A stretch of 36,460 bases of DNA from contig CAKUPC010000017.1 of NCBI GenBank assembly GCA_934675095.1, positions 1 through 36,460 of the forward strand. Reading direction: 5' to 3'. The notes beneath the pieces were generated by a model that was given only the letters and a program-made list of their open reading frames with translations, searched no databases and was not told where the DNA came from. Position 1 is the first letter of the stretch, and every line of letters starts with the position of its first letter. Shown here in pieces: positions 29,402 through 36,460 of this stretch. Source of the DNA: an uncultured Bacteroidales bacterium. Its GTDB lineage: Bacteria; Bacteroidota; Bacteroidia; Bacteroidales; UBA932. Position numbers and translations under genes: made by a program.

Positions 29402-30328
29402 TCACTTCGTGTCAGTGCCATTTCTTTTCACTAGTTCGATGAATATGTCGTTCATGCGCGGGACGAGTTCCTGAAATGAATTTACCGTCAGGTTCTCCGC
29501 GAGCACGGCGGAGAGGACATCGTTGCTCCTGACTTCGGGCGCAAGCGAGAGAACTGCCGTGTGCCTCCCGGCATCGTTGTTGTCGCTCAGAATGCTGAAC
29601 AGCCCCTCATGAGGCCGGAGGGACGCTTCCCCCGTATAAATAAGCTCCACATTGTTATTGCCGTAACGGCGGCGGATGTCGTCGAGCGGCCCGGTGATTA
29701 CAAGCTTCGACATATTGATGAGCGCGATGTCGTCGCAAAGTTCCTCCACCGACTCCATGTTGTGCGTCGAAAGGACGATAGTCGCCCCCTCGTCGCGCAG
29801 ACGGAGAATCTCCTTCTGCACCACCTGGGCATTGACAGGGTCGAACCCGCTGAAAGGCTCGTCAAGTATGAGCAGGGACGGACGGTGGACGACAGTCGTG
29901 ATGAACTGCACCTTCTGGGCCATTCCCTTGGAAAGTTCCTCCACCTTCTTGTTCCACCACGACTCGATGCCGAAGCGCACGAACCACTTTTTCAGTTCGG
30001 TTTCGGCATCCTTGCGCGACATTCCCTTGAGGCGGGCGAGAAACAGGGCCTGCTCCCCCACCTTCATCTTGCGGTAAAGCCCTCTCTCCTCAGGCATATA
30101 GCCGATTTTCTCCACGTCACGCTGGGTTATAGGACGTCCGTCGAACAGGACCTCTCCGGAATTGGGAATGGTAATCCTGTTGATTATCCTTATCAGCGTA
30201 GTCTTTCCCGAACCGTTCGGGCCGAGAAGCCCGAAAATCCTGCCCTTCTCCATCGTCACGCTGACATGATCGAGGGCAATCTTTTCGCCGAAAGACTTGC
30301 AGATTTCATTGCATTGAATAAGACTCAT
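29402..30328 (-). CDS. ABC transporter ATP-binding protein (NatA-like)
   Basis: This is the ATPase subunit for the permease downstream. It has 308 residues. Walker A is GPNGSGKT (36-43). The signature is ELSKGMAQKVQF, with Lys in the third place of LSGGQ as in this subfamily. Walker B is LLILDEPFSGFDPVN and the H-loop is VLSTHNMESVEELCD. The C-terminal extension (about 215-308) fits the DUF4162-type domain of these ATPases. ATG at 30328 is the natural start. It follows holA by 25 bp on the same strand. Confidence 0.93.
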   Translation of the reverse strand: MSLIQCNEICKSFGEKIALDHVSVTMEKGRIFGLLGPNGSGKTTLIRIINRITIPNSGEVLFDGRPITQRDVEKIGYMPEERGLYRKMKVGEQALFLARLKGMSRKDAETELKKWFVRFGIESWWNKKVEELSKGMAQKVQFITTVVHRPSLLILDEPFSGFDPVNAQVVQKEILRLRDEGATIVLSTHNMESVEELCDDIALINMSKLVITGPLDDIRRRYGNNNVELIYTGEASLRPHEGLFSILSDNNDAGRHTAVLSLAPEVRSNDVLSAVLAENLTVNSFQELVPRMNDIFIELVKRNGTDTK

Positions 30329-30353
30329 GATTTTATATTGTTATAATGTATAT

Positions 30354-31397
30354 TCACAGATTCAGCAGCCTCGCCGTAAGTTCGGAAAGCAGCTCGGCGT
30401 CCGTCGCCTCGCCGTTGTCCCCGCCCTTGCCCTTGAAGTCGTAGTCCCGGACAAGGGCTATGGCCGCCATGCATTTGCGCACCGGGTAGTTGCGCACCGC
30501 CATGTCATACTCGCGCAGGAAATAGGGATTCACTCCGAGCAGCCGCACCTTCACGTCACTCCCGGCTCCGGGATTCGACATCAGCAGCGCGTTGTATTTC
30601 AGAATCCGGTAGAAATGCGTGAACAGCTGCCCCGTGACGGAAGCCAGCCTGAACTGCGCAGCAGAACCGAGAAACGACGCAATCTTCAGCGCCTTTGCCG
30701 CATTACGCGCGGAAAGCTCCCGCGTGAGTTCGAAGATGTTGTACTGCCTGCTTATCCCCACATTTCTCTCGATGTCCTCCGGTGATACCTCCGAGACCCC
30801 TTCCGGGAGATTCTTCAGCATCTTGTCCGTCTCCACAGCAATCTTTGAGAGATCCGTGCCGGCATACTCTGCCAGCAAAGAAGCGGCCTCGGGAGCTATC
30901 TGAAGCCCCCGGGACCGGAAATAGGAGTTTATCCACTGCGGCATCTCGTAGTCCCTCAGCTGCATGGACTCCACGATGACGCCGACTTTGGAAATCTTCT
31001 TGTAGAGGGACTTGCGCGCGTCCGCCTTCGCTCCGTGCATCGCGATGACAAGAACCGTGGATTCCAGAGGCTTGTCGCAATAGACGGCGAGTTCTTCAAG
31101 CGAGCGCATCATCTGCGCCTCCTTGAGCACGACAAGATGACGTTCCGCAAACATAGGGTAGCGCCTCGCCTCGGTGATGACCGTGTCAGAATCGACGTCG
31201 GCCCCGTAGAATATCGCCTGATTGAAGTCGCGCTCACTGTCGTCGGAAAAGGCGTTTTCAATCACCGCGTCGCACACCATATCGACATAATAGGGCTCGT
31301 CCCCCATCAGAAGATACACCAGCGCGAACTTTCCCGCCCTCACATCCGCGACTATTCCCGCGCACTGCCTGTCTGTCTCCGCAAATCCCTTTGCCAT
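30354..31397 (-). CDS. holA: DNA polymerase III subunit delta
   Basis: HolA is the clamp-opening subunit of the DnaX clamp loader. The 347 residues are typical. The family pattern is visible: FALVYLLMGDEPYYVDMVCDAVIENAF, then RYPMFAERHLVVLKEAQMM, LESTVLVIAMHGAKADARKSLYKKI, and the middle PEAASLLAEYAGTDLSKIAVETDKMLKNL. The C-terminal helical collar domain holds NIFELTRELSARNAAKALKIASFL and NPYFLREYDMAVRNYPVRKCMAAIALVRDYDFKGKG. The gene starts 2 bp after hpf ends, so the two are translationally close. The call rests on overall pattern rather than one signature residue. Confidence 0.93.
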   Translation of the reverse strand: MAKGFAETDRQCAGIVADVRAGKFALVYLLMGDEPYYVDMVCDAVIENAFSDDSERDFNQAIFYGADVDSDTVITEARRYPMFAERHLVVLKEAQMMRSLEELAVYCDKPLESTVLVIAMHGAKADARKSLYKKISKVGVIVESMQLRDYEMPQWINSYFRSRGLQIAPEAASLLAEYAGTDLSKIAVETDKMLKNLPEGVSEVSPEDIERNVGISRQYNIFELTRELSARNAAKALKIASFLGSAAQFRLASVTGQLFTHFYRILKYNALLMSNPGAGSDVKVRLLGVNPYFLREYDMAVRNYPVRKCMAAIALVRDYDFKGKGGDNGEATDAELLSELTARLLNL

Positions 31398-31399
31398 AA

Positions 31400-31690
31400 T
31401 TATTTAACTTGTTTTTCCTTGACTCTCGTCAGCTTTTCCTTGAGAATGTCCGCGCAATCGACCACTGCATCCTCGAAAGTCGCCGCGTTCCTCTCGACGA
31501 CGACGTCGTTTCCCGGAACCTGCACCTTCACCCAGACGTTCTTGTTGTTGTGCTCCTGAAGCAGCGACAGCTTCACGTCGATACCGATGACGGAATCGTG
31601 AAACTTAGGCAACTTCGACAGTTTCTTCTCCACGAAATCCAGAAGCTTCTGGTCTGCATCGAAACGGATGGACTGAATTCTAATCTCCAT
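31400..31690 (-). CDS. hpf: Ribosome hibernation-promoting factor, HPF/YfiA family
   Basis: This short HPF/RaiA protein binds the 30S decoding site and stops translation in resting cells. Its 96 residues follow the fold: MEIRIQSIRFDADQKLLDFVEKKLSKLPKFHDSVIGIDVKLSL, then VWVKVQVPGNDVVVERNAATFEDAVVDCADILKEKLTRVKEK. It lacks the C-terminal dimer domain of long HPF, so dimerisation of 70S ribosomes would need a partner. The start overlaps the end of the xer recombinase gene by 11 bp, which implies coupled expression. Confidence 0.93.
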   Translation of the reverse strand: MEIRIQSIRFDADQKLLDFVEKKLSKLPKFHDSVIGIDVKLSLLQEHNNKNVWVKVQVPGNDVVVERNAATFEDAVVDCADILKEKLTRVKEKQVK

Positions 31691-32684
31691 AGTTACCTCC
31701 TTTTTTTGCCCTCGGATGGGCTGATTTATAAATCTGTTTCAGTTTCGCAACGGAGTTGTGGGTGTAAATCTGCGTCGTCGCGAGCGAGGCGTGCCCGAGC
31801 ATTTCCTTTATGGAATTGAGTTCGGTTCCCCCGTCAAGCAGCTCAGTCGCGAGCGTGTGCCTCAGAACGTGCGGCGAGCGCCGTCCGGTAATCCCGGAAA
31901 TCCGCGAAAACTCGCCCTTCACAATCCTATCGACAAGCACCGGGTATATCCTCCCTCCGCTCCAGGTCACGAACATCGCGTCCCTTGCATCTCTCTTCCC
32001 TCCCGCCATTGTCTCAACCGCTTTCAAATATAGCAAAATTTCTTCACACAGCGATGGAATTACGGGAATTTCCCGCATCTTGTCGCCTTTTCCCCTGATT
32101 GTGGCCACCATGCGGGACATATCGACGTCGCCGACATTCATTCCCACAAGCTCGCTGCGGCGTATTCCAAGATTAAGGAGAGTGGATATGACGACGCGTT
32201 CGAGCCTCTTTTCGTAGAGTTCGTGCGCCTGCGCCTCCGCGTCCTTGTCGCCCTTCGATGAAAGCGAGTATGCGGCGCGGAAAGATTCGAGAAATTCGGG
32301 CGAAGCATATATGTCCGTCTGCGCGAAATACCGGTTCATGGAATCTTCCTTATAAAACTCCGGAAGTCGCTTCGGCACCTTCGGGCGGCGGACCGTCTTC
32401 ACTGGATTGGACTTGAGTTCACCGATGCGGACAAGCCATGCGCAGAAGCTGCTCAGAACGCTCATGTGCAGGTTCGCAGTCTTTGGCGCAAGTTTCTCGG
32501 AATCAAGGATATGAACCTCGTAATTTCTAATTTCCGTCGAAGTGATTGTCTCTATGTCGCCGACAAATTCCGAGAACCTTCCGAGGACATCGGAATATAT
32601 GGCACAGGTTCGGGCGGAATATCTCCGCACTCCGGAAATATGAATCCGGAACGCCTCAATCCACGTCTGCAATTTTGTCCTCAT
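31680..32684 (-). CDS. Tyrosine recombinase XerC/XerD type
   Basis: This is a site-specific recombinase, probably the one that resolves chromosome dimers at dif. It has 334 residues from the ATG at 32684. The N-terminal SAM-like domain (about 8-95) includes RRYSARTCAIYSDVLGRFSEFV. The catalytic residues are in order: Arg in NLGIRRSELVGMNVGDV, Lys in TIRGKGDKMREIPV, HxxR in SPHVLRHTLATELLDGG, His in LGHASLATTQIYTH, and Tyr in the same IYTH. Nothing suggests a phage or transposon integrase: neighbours are replication and ribosome genes. The start codon lies within a dispersed repeat (32682-32713); a GTG at 32690 is an alternative. A second Xer protein is expected elsewhere. Confidence 0.92.
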   Translation of the reverse strand: MRTKLQTWIEAFRIHISGVRRYSARTCAIYSDVLGRFSEFVGDIETITSTEIRNYEVHILDSEKLAPKTANLHMSVLSSFCAWLVRIGELKSNPVKTVRRPKVPKRLPEFYKEDSMNRYFAQTDIYASPEFLESFRAAYSLSSKGDKDAEAQAHELYEKRLERVVISTLLNLGIRRSELVGMNVGDVDMSRMVATIRGKGDKMREIPVIPSLCEEILLYLKAVETMAGGKRDARDAMFVTWSGGRIYPVLVDRIVKGEFSRISGITGRRSPHVLRHTLATELLDGGTELNSIKEMLGHASLATTQIYTHNSVAKLKQIYKSAHPRAKKGGNYGD

Positions 32685-32713
32685 CTGCACAAAGATTCCT
32701 CGACTTCACTTCG
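32682..32713 (-). repeat. Dispersed GAGGAATCT-type repeat, copy A
   Basis: These 32 bp match 34421-34452 at 31 positions. In the minus sense the match ends with GGAATCTTTGTGCAGATG. In copy A it continues upstream to 32730 as GTCATTCCGAGC, the usual head of such repeats. Here it supplies the ATG of the xer gene. Confidence 0.85.
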
Positions 32714-32734
32714 TTTTGCTCGGAATGACAGCCG

Positions 32735-34366
32735 TCATTCGACGGGAACAAGTCCCATTTCGACGGCTTTCTGTCGCATCAGCGCGTCGGCGGCCTCAAA
32801 CTCGTTCGGAATCTCGCCATCGAGAATCGCGTTCTTCACATATTCCTTCAGTACCCCGATTGTGCTGCACGGCGGAATGCCGAAGACCCGCATTACATAC
32901 TCGCCGTTAATCGGGTTCTTGAAATTGCGCACGGCATCCTTGGCCTCGACCTCCACAAGCTTGCGGCTCACGAGTTCGAAGTTGGCGTGAAGCCGCTCGA
33001 CCTTGCGCGGGTTCTTGGAGGTGATGTCCCCGTGACAGAGTATCATCAGGTCGTCGATGTCGTCCCCGGCCTCGAAAAGCAGCCTGCGCACTGCGGAATC
33101 CGTAACCTCCTCAGTGACAAGCGCTATAGGTCTCAGGTGCAGCTCCACGAGCTTCTTCACATACTCCATCTTCTCGTTCAGCGGCATCTTCAGAGCCTTG
33201 AATATCTTAGGGACCATGCGGCCGCCAACGACCTCATGCCCGTGGAATGTCCAGCCCACCGCAGGGTCGAACCGCTTGGTCGCGGCCTTGCCGACATCGT
33301 GGAGAAGCGCGGCCCAGCGAAGCCAGACATTCGGCTCGGTGCGGGGTTTCACGAGCGTTCCCCCGTTTCCGTCCGGGAGATAGTCCTTCAGCCGTCCCTG
33401 CGCGATTGCCTCGGTTTCAAGCTCCGCGACATTATCGACCACCTGAAGGGTGTGGGCAAAATTGTCCTTATGTCCGTGACCTTCAACGGATTCCACGCCC
33501 TTCAGAGCTGTGAGCTGCGGAATGATCATCTCCAGCAGACCAGTCTCGTCGAGCAGATAGAAGCCCATCGAGGGATTCCGAGTCACAAGAATCTTGTTCA
33601 GTTCCTCGACAATCCTCTCCTTGGAGAGAATCTCAAGACGGCCGCGGTTACGGCGTATCGAGTCAAGGGACTCGGGGACTATCGCGAACCTGTGCTCAGG
33701 GGTGGAGAGCTTGGTCGCGAAGCGGATTGCCCGTATCATGCGGAGGGGGTCGTCGCTGTAGGTCGTGTCCGGGTCGAGGGGCGTGCGGATTATGCCCGAG
33801 GCAAGATCCCGGATGCCTCCGAAAGGATCCACGAGCGTCCCGAAATCTTCCTTCTGAAGACTGAACGCCATAGCGTTTATCGTGAAGTCCCTGCGGAGCT
33901 GGTCCTCGCGGAGAGTTCCGTCCTCGACTATCGGCTTGCGGGACTCCCGCCTGTAGCTCTCCTTCCTCGCCCCGACGAACTCGACCTCGACGCCATGATA
34001 TTTCAGCATTGCCGTCCCGAAGTTCTTGAAGATCGAGACATGAACACTGTGAGTTCCCTTCTCCCCTTTACTTTCAGCACATTCCTGCTCCGAATCGGTT
34101 TTCCGAGCGACATCCTCGGCCGAGCTTTTCTTATAACATTTTTGTTTGTCACTCAAACACTCTTGTTTTTCGATATGTCTTGCAACATTTTGAGCAAGTT
34201 CGATACCACTTCCCTCCACAACAATGTCAATGTCCTTGTTCGGTCGCTGGAGGAAGCAGTCACGCACATATCCCCCGATTACGAACGCCCTCACGCCCAT
34301 TTCCTCAGCCGCTTCAGACACGATTCTGAAGATTTTATGATTCAGAAATTCCTTAAACTCTCCCAT
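32735..34366 (-). CDS. CCA tRNA nucleotidyltransferase/poly(A) polymerase with HD domain
   Basis: This class II nucleotidyltransferase adds CCA to tRNA 3' ends or acts as a poly(A) polymerase. The 543 residues show GGYVRD (31-36), the metal-binding DIDIVV (D45, D47), RRDFTINAMAFSL, and the neck motif DPLRMIRAIRFATKL. An HD domain follows (WAALLHDVGKAATKRFDPAVGWTFHGHEVVG). An insert of about 39 residues (68-106, Lys/Glu/Ser/Cys-rich) sits in the head domain just before VSIFKNFGTAML, which is continuous in relatives known to me. The tRNA-Cys gene in this window lacks an encoded CCA, consistent with need for such an enzyme. ATG at 34366 gives a natural N-terminus. Confidence 0.92.
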   Translation of the reverse strand: MGEFKEFLNHKIFRIVSEAAEEMGVRAFVIGGYVRDCFLQRPNKDIDIVVEGSGIELAQNVARHIEKQECLSDKQKCYKKSSAEDVARKTDSEQECAESKGEKGTHSVHVSIFKNFGTAMLKYHGVEVEFVGARKESYRRESRKPIVEDGTLREDQLRRDFTINAMAFSLQKEDFGTLVDPFGGIRDLASGIIRTPLDPDTTYSDDPLRMIRAIRFATKLSTPEHRFAIVPESLDSIRRNRGRLEILSKERIVEELNKILVTRNPSMGFYLLDETGLLEMIIPQLTALKGVESVEGHGHKDNFAHTLQVVDNVAELETEAIAQGRLKDYLPDGNGGTLVKPRTEPNVWLRWAALLHDVGKAATKRFDPAVGWTFHGHEVVGGRMVPKIFKALKMPLNEKMEYVKKLVELHLRPIALVTEEVTDSAVRRLLFEAGDDIDDLMILCHGDITSKNPRKVERLHANFELVSRKLVEVEAKDAVRNFKNPINGEYVMRVFGIPPCSTIGVLKEYVKNAILDGEIPNEFEAADALMRQKAVEMGLVPVE

Positions 34367-34380
34367 ATTTCACACCATAT

Positions 34381-34476
34381 TTCATTTTGCACACATCTCC
34401 TCATTACTCGGATAACCCTTCATCTGCACAAAGATTCCTCGGCTTCACTTCGCATTCATTTTGCACACATATCCTC
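34381..34476. repeat. 22-bp direct repeats flanking dispersed repeat copy B
   Basis: TTCATTTTGCACACAT plus six further bases occurs at 34381-34402 and 34455-34476 with one mismatch. The right copy spans the end of the HsdR-N-like gene (…MCAK and stop). Between them lie 52 bp that include repeat copy B (34421-34452). The layout looks like an insertion that duplicated the gene's 3' end. Confidence 0.8.
34421..34452 (-). repeat. Dispersed GAGGAATCT-type repeat, copy B
   Basis: This matches copy A (32682-32713) at 31 of 32 positions. It lies in the 89-bp gap between the HsdR-N-like gene and cca. Unlike copy A it lacks the GTCATTCCGAGC head, which is replaced by the duplicated gene end. Confidence 0.85.
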
Positions 34477-34866
34477 GTAGCCCGGAAAGGCCGTCAGCCG
34501 CGTAAGTCCGTCAGTCCCGTCCTTCACAAATCCCACGGTCTTCTTCCCGTTGGTTATGAACACATATCTCACATCCAGAATCATATTATACCGCACGACC
34601 TGCATCAGCACATCGCCGCTCAATTCGACATCCGGCCTTTTGCACTCGACAACCGCCAAAGGCTTGGCGTCCCGCCCATAGACGACAATATCCGCCCTCA
34701 GCCTCTTCTCCCCAAAGGAAAAACCTACTTCCGACATCATCATGTGCTCGGGCACGCCCATCGTCCTCTTCAGCACCGCATCGACAAACCACTGCCTGAC
34801 GCTCTCCTCCGGCGTCAGCGCCACCGTTTTCTTCCTCAGCGGATCCCATATTTCGTCGCTGTTCAT
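34456..34866 (-). CDS. HsdR N-terminal-like (HSDR_N_2) nuclease-fold protein
   Basis: This 136-residue protein matches the N-terminal domain of type I restriction subunits, standing alone. The PD-(D/E)xK core is visible: ADIVVY (D59) and AVVECKRP (E74, K76), with LTPEESVRQWFV (E20/E21) as the leading helix. A trailing helix is DVLMQVVRYNMILDVRYVFITNGK. No HsdM or HsdS genes are near, so it is not a working restriction system here. Solo proteins of this type are common in Bacteroidetes and their role is unknown. It faces away from the rluA-type gene; a TAAATTTG box on the minus strand at 34909-34916 may serve it. Confidence 0.85.
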   Translation of the reverse strand: MNSDEIWDPLRKKTVALTPEESVRQWFVDAVLKRTMGVPEHMMMSEVGFSFGEKRLRADIVVYGRDAKPLAVVECKRPDVELSGDVLMQVVRYNMILDVRYVFITNGKKTVGFVKDGTDGLTRLTAFPGYEDMCAK

Positions 34867-35024
34867 ATGTTTCTATCCATTAAGTTTCGCAAGAATGCAA
34901 TCAGACTGCAAATTTATAACAAAACATAAGGAAAAAGAATTATATCCAACAATTATAAGGTAGAAAACTTATAAGCAAATTGCTAAATTTGCAGCCACAA
35001 ACGATTTCTAAATCAGCAGGTGCA

Positions 35025-35900
35025 ATGAAGAAGACGATTGAGATTATATATGAGGACAAGTGGCTGGTGGCGATTGACAAGCCGTCGGGGCTGATGAGCG
35101 TGGCAGGGAACAGGAAGGATGTGGAGACGGCATATATGCTTGTGAATGACTATCTTATGCACAAGTACAACGGGCGGGTGAAGGCTCACGTGCTGCACCG
35201 TCTGGACAGGGACACTTCGGGCGTGCTGCTGTTCGCCAAGGACTTCGGGGTGAAGAGGGCGATGACGGACAATTGGAACGAGAGGGTCGTGGAGAGGAAG
35301 TATGTTGCGGTGGTCGATGGAGTGCCGGAGTCTGCTGGGACTGCGGAGGCAAAAGGCAGCGCCGGCTCATGCGGGTTCTCCGGCACAAATCTCTCTGCCG
35401 CAAGCGATGCCGGCTGCGGCGCGGAGTGGAAGAACGAGGATCTGCCTCACGGGAGGATTGTCAGCTGGCTGACTGAAAATGACAGGAACTTCATGGTGCA
35501 GTCGTCCTTGAAGGACAACGGCGGAGAGGTCGCCGTGACGAACTGGAGGGTGCTCAAGACCGACGGGAAGCGCTCCCTCGTTGAGTTTCTGCTCGAAACG
35601 GGGCGCAAGAACCAGATTAGGGTGCAGACGGCGGCGCATCTGCACTGCCCCGTGCTCGGCGACTCCAAATACGGGGACGGGAAGTCGGCACGGCGGCTGT
35701 GCCTGCACGCCAAGGGGCTGAGCATAGTTCACCCCGTGACTCACAAGCTTTTGAAAATCACCGCCAACACTCCCCGCTACTTCAACGGGCTTGTCGGGAG
35801 TGCGCCTGTCAAGACGAAGCCGGTATTTTCAAAGCAGATGAAAGGCGTAAAGAAGCCGCCTATAAAGCACGCGGAGACGGCCGGCAAACGCGGCGAATGA
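35025..35900 (+). CDS. RluA-family RNA pseudouridine synthase
   Basis: This enzyme isomerises uridine to pseudouridine in rRNA or tRNA. With ATG 35025 it has 291 residues and starts MKKTIEIIYEDKWLVAIDKPSGLMSV. The catalytic motif is HRLDRDTSG (58-66, Asp61). Later family blocks are VERKYVAVVDG, VSWLTEN, VTNWRVL, SLVEFLLETGRKNQIRVQTAAHLHCPVLGDSKYG and RRLCLHAKGLSIVHPVTHKLLKI. A low-complexity insert (about 102-140, Gly/Ser/Ala/Cys-rich) interrupts the usual short DGVPE-to-VSWL turn. ATG 35025 is chosen over the longer frame from 34980, which would overlap a TAAATTTG -7 box (34984-34991). No S4 domain is seen. Its last 72 bp overlap the glycosyltransferase gene tail to tail. Confidence 0.92.
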   Translation: MKKTIEIIYEDKWLVAIDKPSGLMSVAGNRKDVETAYMLVNDYLMHKYNGRVKAHVLHRLDRDTSGVLLFAKDFGVKRAMTDNWNERVVERKYVAVVDGVPESAGTAEAKGSAGSCGFSGTNLSAASDAGCGAEWKNEDLPHGRIVSWLTENDRNFMVQSSLKDNGGEVAVTNWRVLKTDGKRSLVEFLLETGRKNQIRVQTAAHLHCPVLGDSKYGDGKSARRLCLHAKGLSIVHPVTHKLLKITANTPRYFNGLVGSAPVKTKPVFSKQMKGVKKPPIKHAETAGKRGE

Positions 35901-36460
35901 CAATTTTCCCCGGCAGCGGACGGCCACGGCCTCGAGCATCATGGCCTTGCGGACAGTCCGTCGGCTTTTCCCCGTGCTCTGGAACGGGTGCTGCACGAGA
36001 TATTCGGGAACATAGTCCAGCCTCATTCCGGCCCTGCGGCAATCCGACAGGAACACCGGTCCCTCACCACCCTCAGGCCACACGGACGAGCCGAGTCCGA
36101 AATTCTCGTCAAAGCGTATGCGGTTCCTGAAGACAGGCTCGTATCTGAACGCAATCTCCACCTCGCTGAAATAGACCTTGCCATAGACCGGTACTTTTTC
36201 CACTTCATATTCCCTGGCCGGATAGCTCTTGAACGGCGGCTGTCCTTCCGGGGTCGCTATTCGGAAGCAGATTGCGTCAGTCGAGGGGTGCTCCCTGAAG
36301 ATCTCGATAATGCGCGTCAGCTGTCCGTCCGTGTAGCTCACATCGTCGTCCGAAAGCACACATAACTGTTCCTTTAGGACATCGCAGCCAATCCCCTCTC
36401 TGTAAGTCGCTTCACTCGAACTGGACTCAGTTTCAAGGAACCGTCGCAGCGCATCAAGGC
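35829..36460 (-). CDS. Family 2 glycosyltransferase, 5' end outside the window
   Basis: The frame is open through the right edge of the window, so only the last 210 residues are seen. They read ALRRFLETESSSSEATYREGIGCDVLKEQ, then CVLSDDDVSYTDGQL, an Asp-rich nucleotide-sugar/metal site of GT-A enzymes. FGLGSSVWPEGGEGPVFLSDCRRAG follows, with the acceptor-site acidic pair near EGPVFLSD. The C-terminus is basic and helical (RVLYRRLLYAFHLL). Such enzymes build O-antigen, capsule or glycolipid. The donor sugar is unknown. Its final 72 bp are antisense to the end of the pseudouridine synthase gene. Confidence 0.85.
   Translation of the reverse strand, partial: LDALRRFLETESSSSEATYREGIGCDVLKEQLCVLSDDDVSYTDGQLTRIIEIFREHPSTDAICFRIATPEGQPPFKSYPAREYEVEKVPVYGKVYFSEVEIAFRYEPVFRNRIRFDENFGLGSSVWPEGGEGPVFLSDCRRAGMRLDYVPEYLVQHPFQSTGKSRRTVRKAMMLEAVAVRCRGKLSFAAFAGRLRVLYRRLLYAFHLL

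Noticed and set aside
31680..32684. Xer-type gene as a mobile-element integrase
   Set aside because: Neighbours are hpf, holA and cca-type housekeeping genes; no attachment-site repeats, excisionase or cargo genes are seen nearby.
32987..34480. Long + strand open frame of 497 codons opposite cca
   Set aside because: The opposite strand has all motifs of the CCA/poly(A) enzyme; the + frame has no recognisable domain and crosses repeats.
34456..34866. HsdR-N-like gene as part of a restriction-modification or defence system
   Set aside because: There is no methyltransferase, specificity subunit or helicase domain in the neighbourhood; such solo proteins are common in the phylum.
1..36460. CRISPR array or long tandem repeats
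   Set aside because: No regularly spaced direct repeats with unique spacers were found; the only tandem unit is the two-copy 27-bp repeat at 18726-18769.

Overview
The window reads as chromosomal DNA of a member of the order Bacteroidales; the family cannot be fixed from sequence alone. Three things point this way. Several promoters match the Bacteroidetes form (TTTG, 19-20 nt, TAnnTTTG). Genes lack strong Shine-Dalgarno sites. The gene set is typical of the group: DUF3467 next to a KdsC-type phosphatase and Maf, a 5'-nucleotidase split into separate C- and N-domain genes, a long QueA, and an HsdR-N-like protein near holA, cca and xerC. Coding density is high and nearly all genes are housekeeping. 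No prophage, CRISPR array, intact insertion sequence or rRNA gene was seen.

Layout. 63-2024 (+): Na+/Ca2+ antiporter and MscS channel. 2150-4633 (-): acyltransferase-like protein and queA. 4634-5164: AT-rich gap with a good promoter and a palindromic operator candidate. 5165-8027 (+): small HTH regulator, a strongly diverged dihydroorotate-dehydrogenase-like protein, and cinA. 8184-16425 (-): M19 dipeptidase, then (in transcription order) valS, a YbgC-type thioesterase, tatA, tatC, an ABC-F ATPase and an RlmB-type methyltransferase. 16561-18052 (+): DUF3467 protein, KdsC-like phosphatase, Maf. 18053-18558: no gene, but a consensus stable-RNA-type promoter followed by a cluster of hairpins. 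tRNA-Cys (-) follows. 18788-24091 (-): RlmI-type methyltransferase, DEDDy exonuclease, unknown lipoprotein, pssA and a secreted C1 peptidase. 24337-26175 (+): large lipoprotein with an internal duplication. 26266-34866 (-): two-gene 5'-nucleotidase, ABC exporter pair, holA, hpf, xer recombinase, CCA/poly(A) polymerase-type protein and an HsdR-N domain protein. 35025-35900 (+): RluA-type pseudouridine synthase, overlapping tail to tail with a glycosyltransferase cut by the window edge.

The most unusual signal is a pair of ~126-bp elements at 2027-2153 and 9325-9449. Both share the same conserved blocks and the same nested stem plan. The stem sequences differ between copies but pair within each copy, and the outer stem of each takes in the stop codon of the adjacent minus-strand gene. 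Other second-look items are the orphan rRNA-type promoter with a boxA-like leader, the DHODH-like protein that has lost several substrate motifs, dispersed GTCATTCCGAG-type repeats (one supplies the xer start codon, one is flanked by a near-perfect 22-bp direct repeat), and ~40-residue hydrophilic inserts in the Cca- and RluA-type enzymes.
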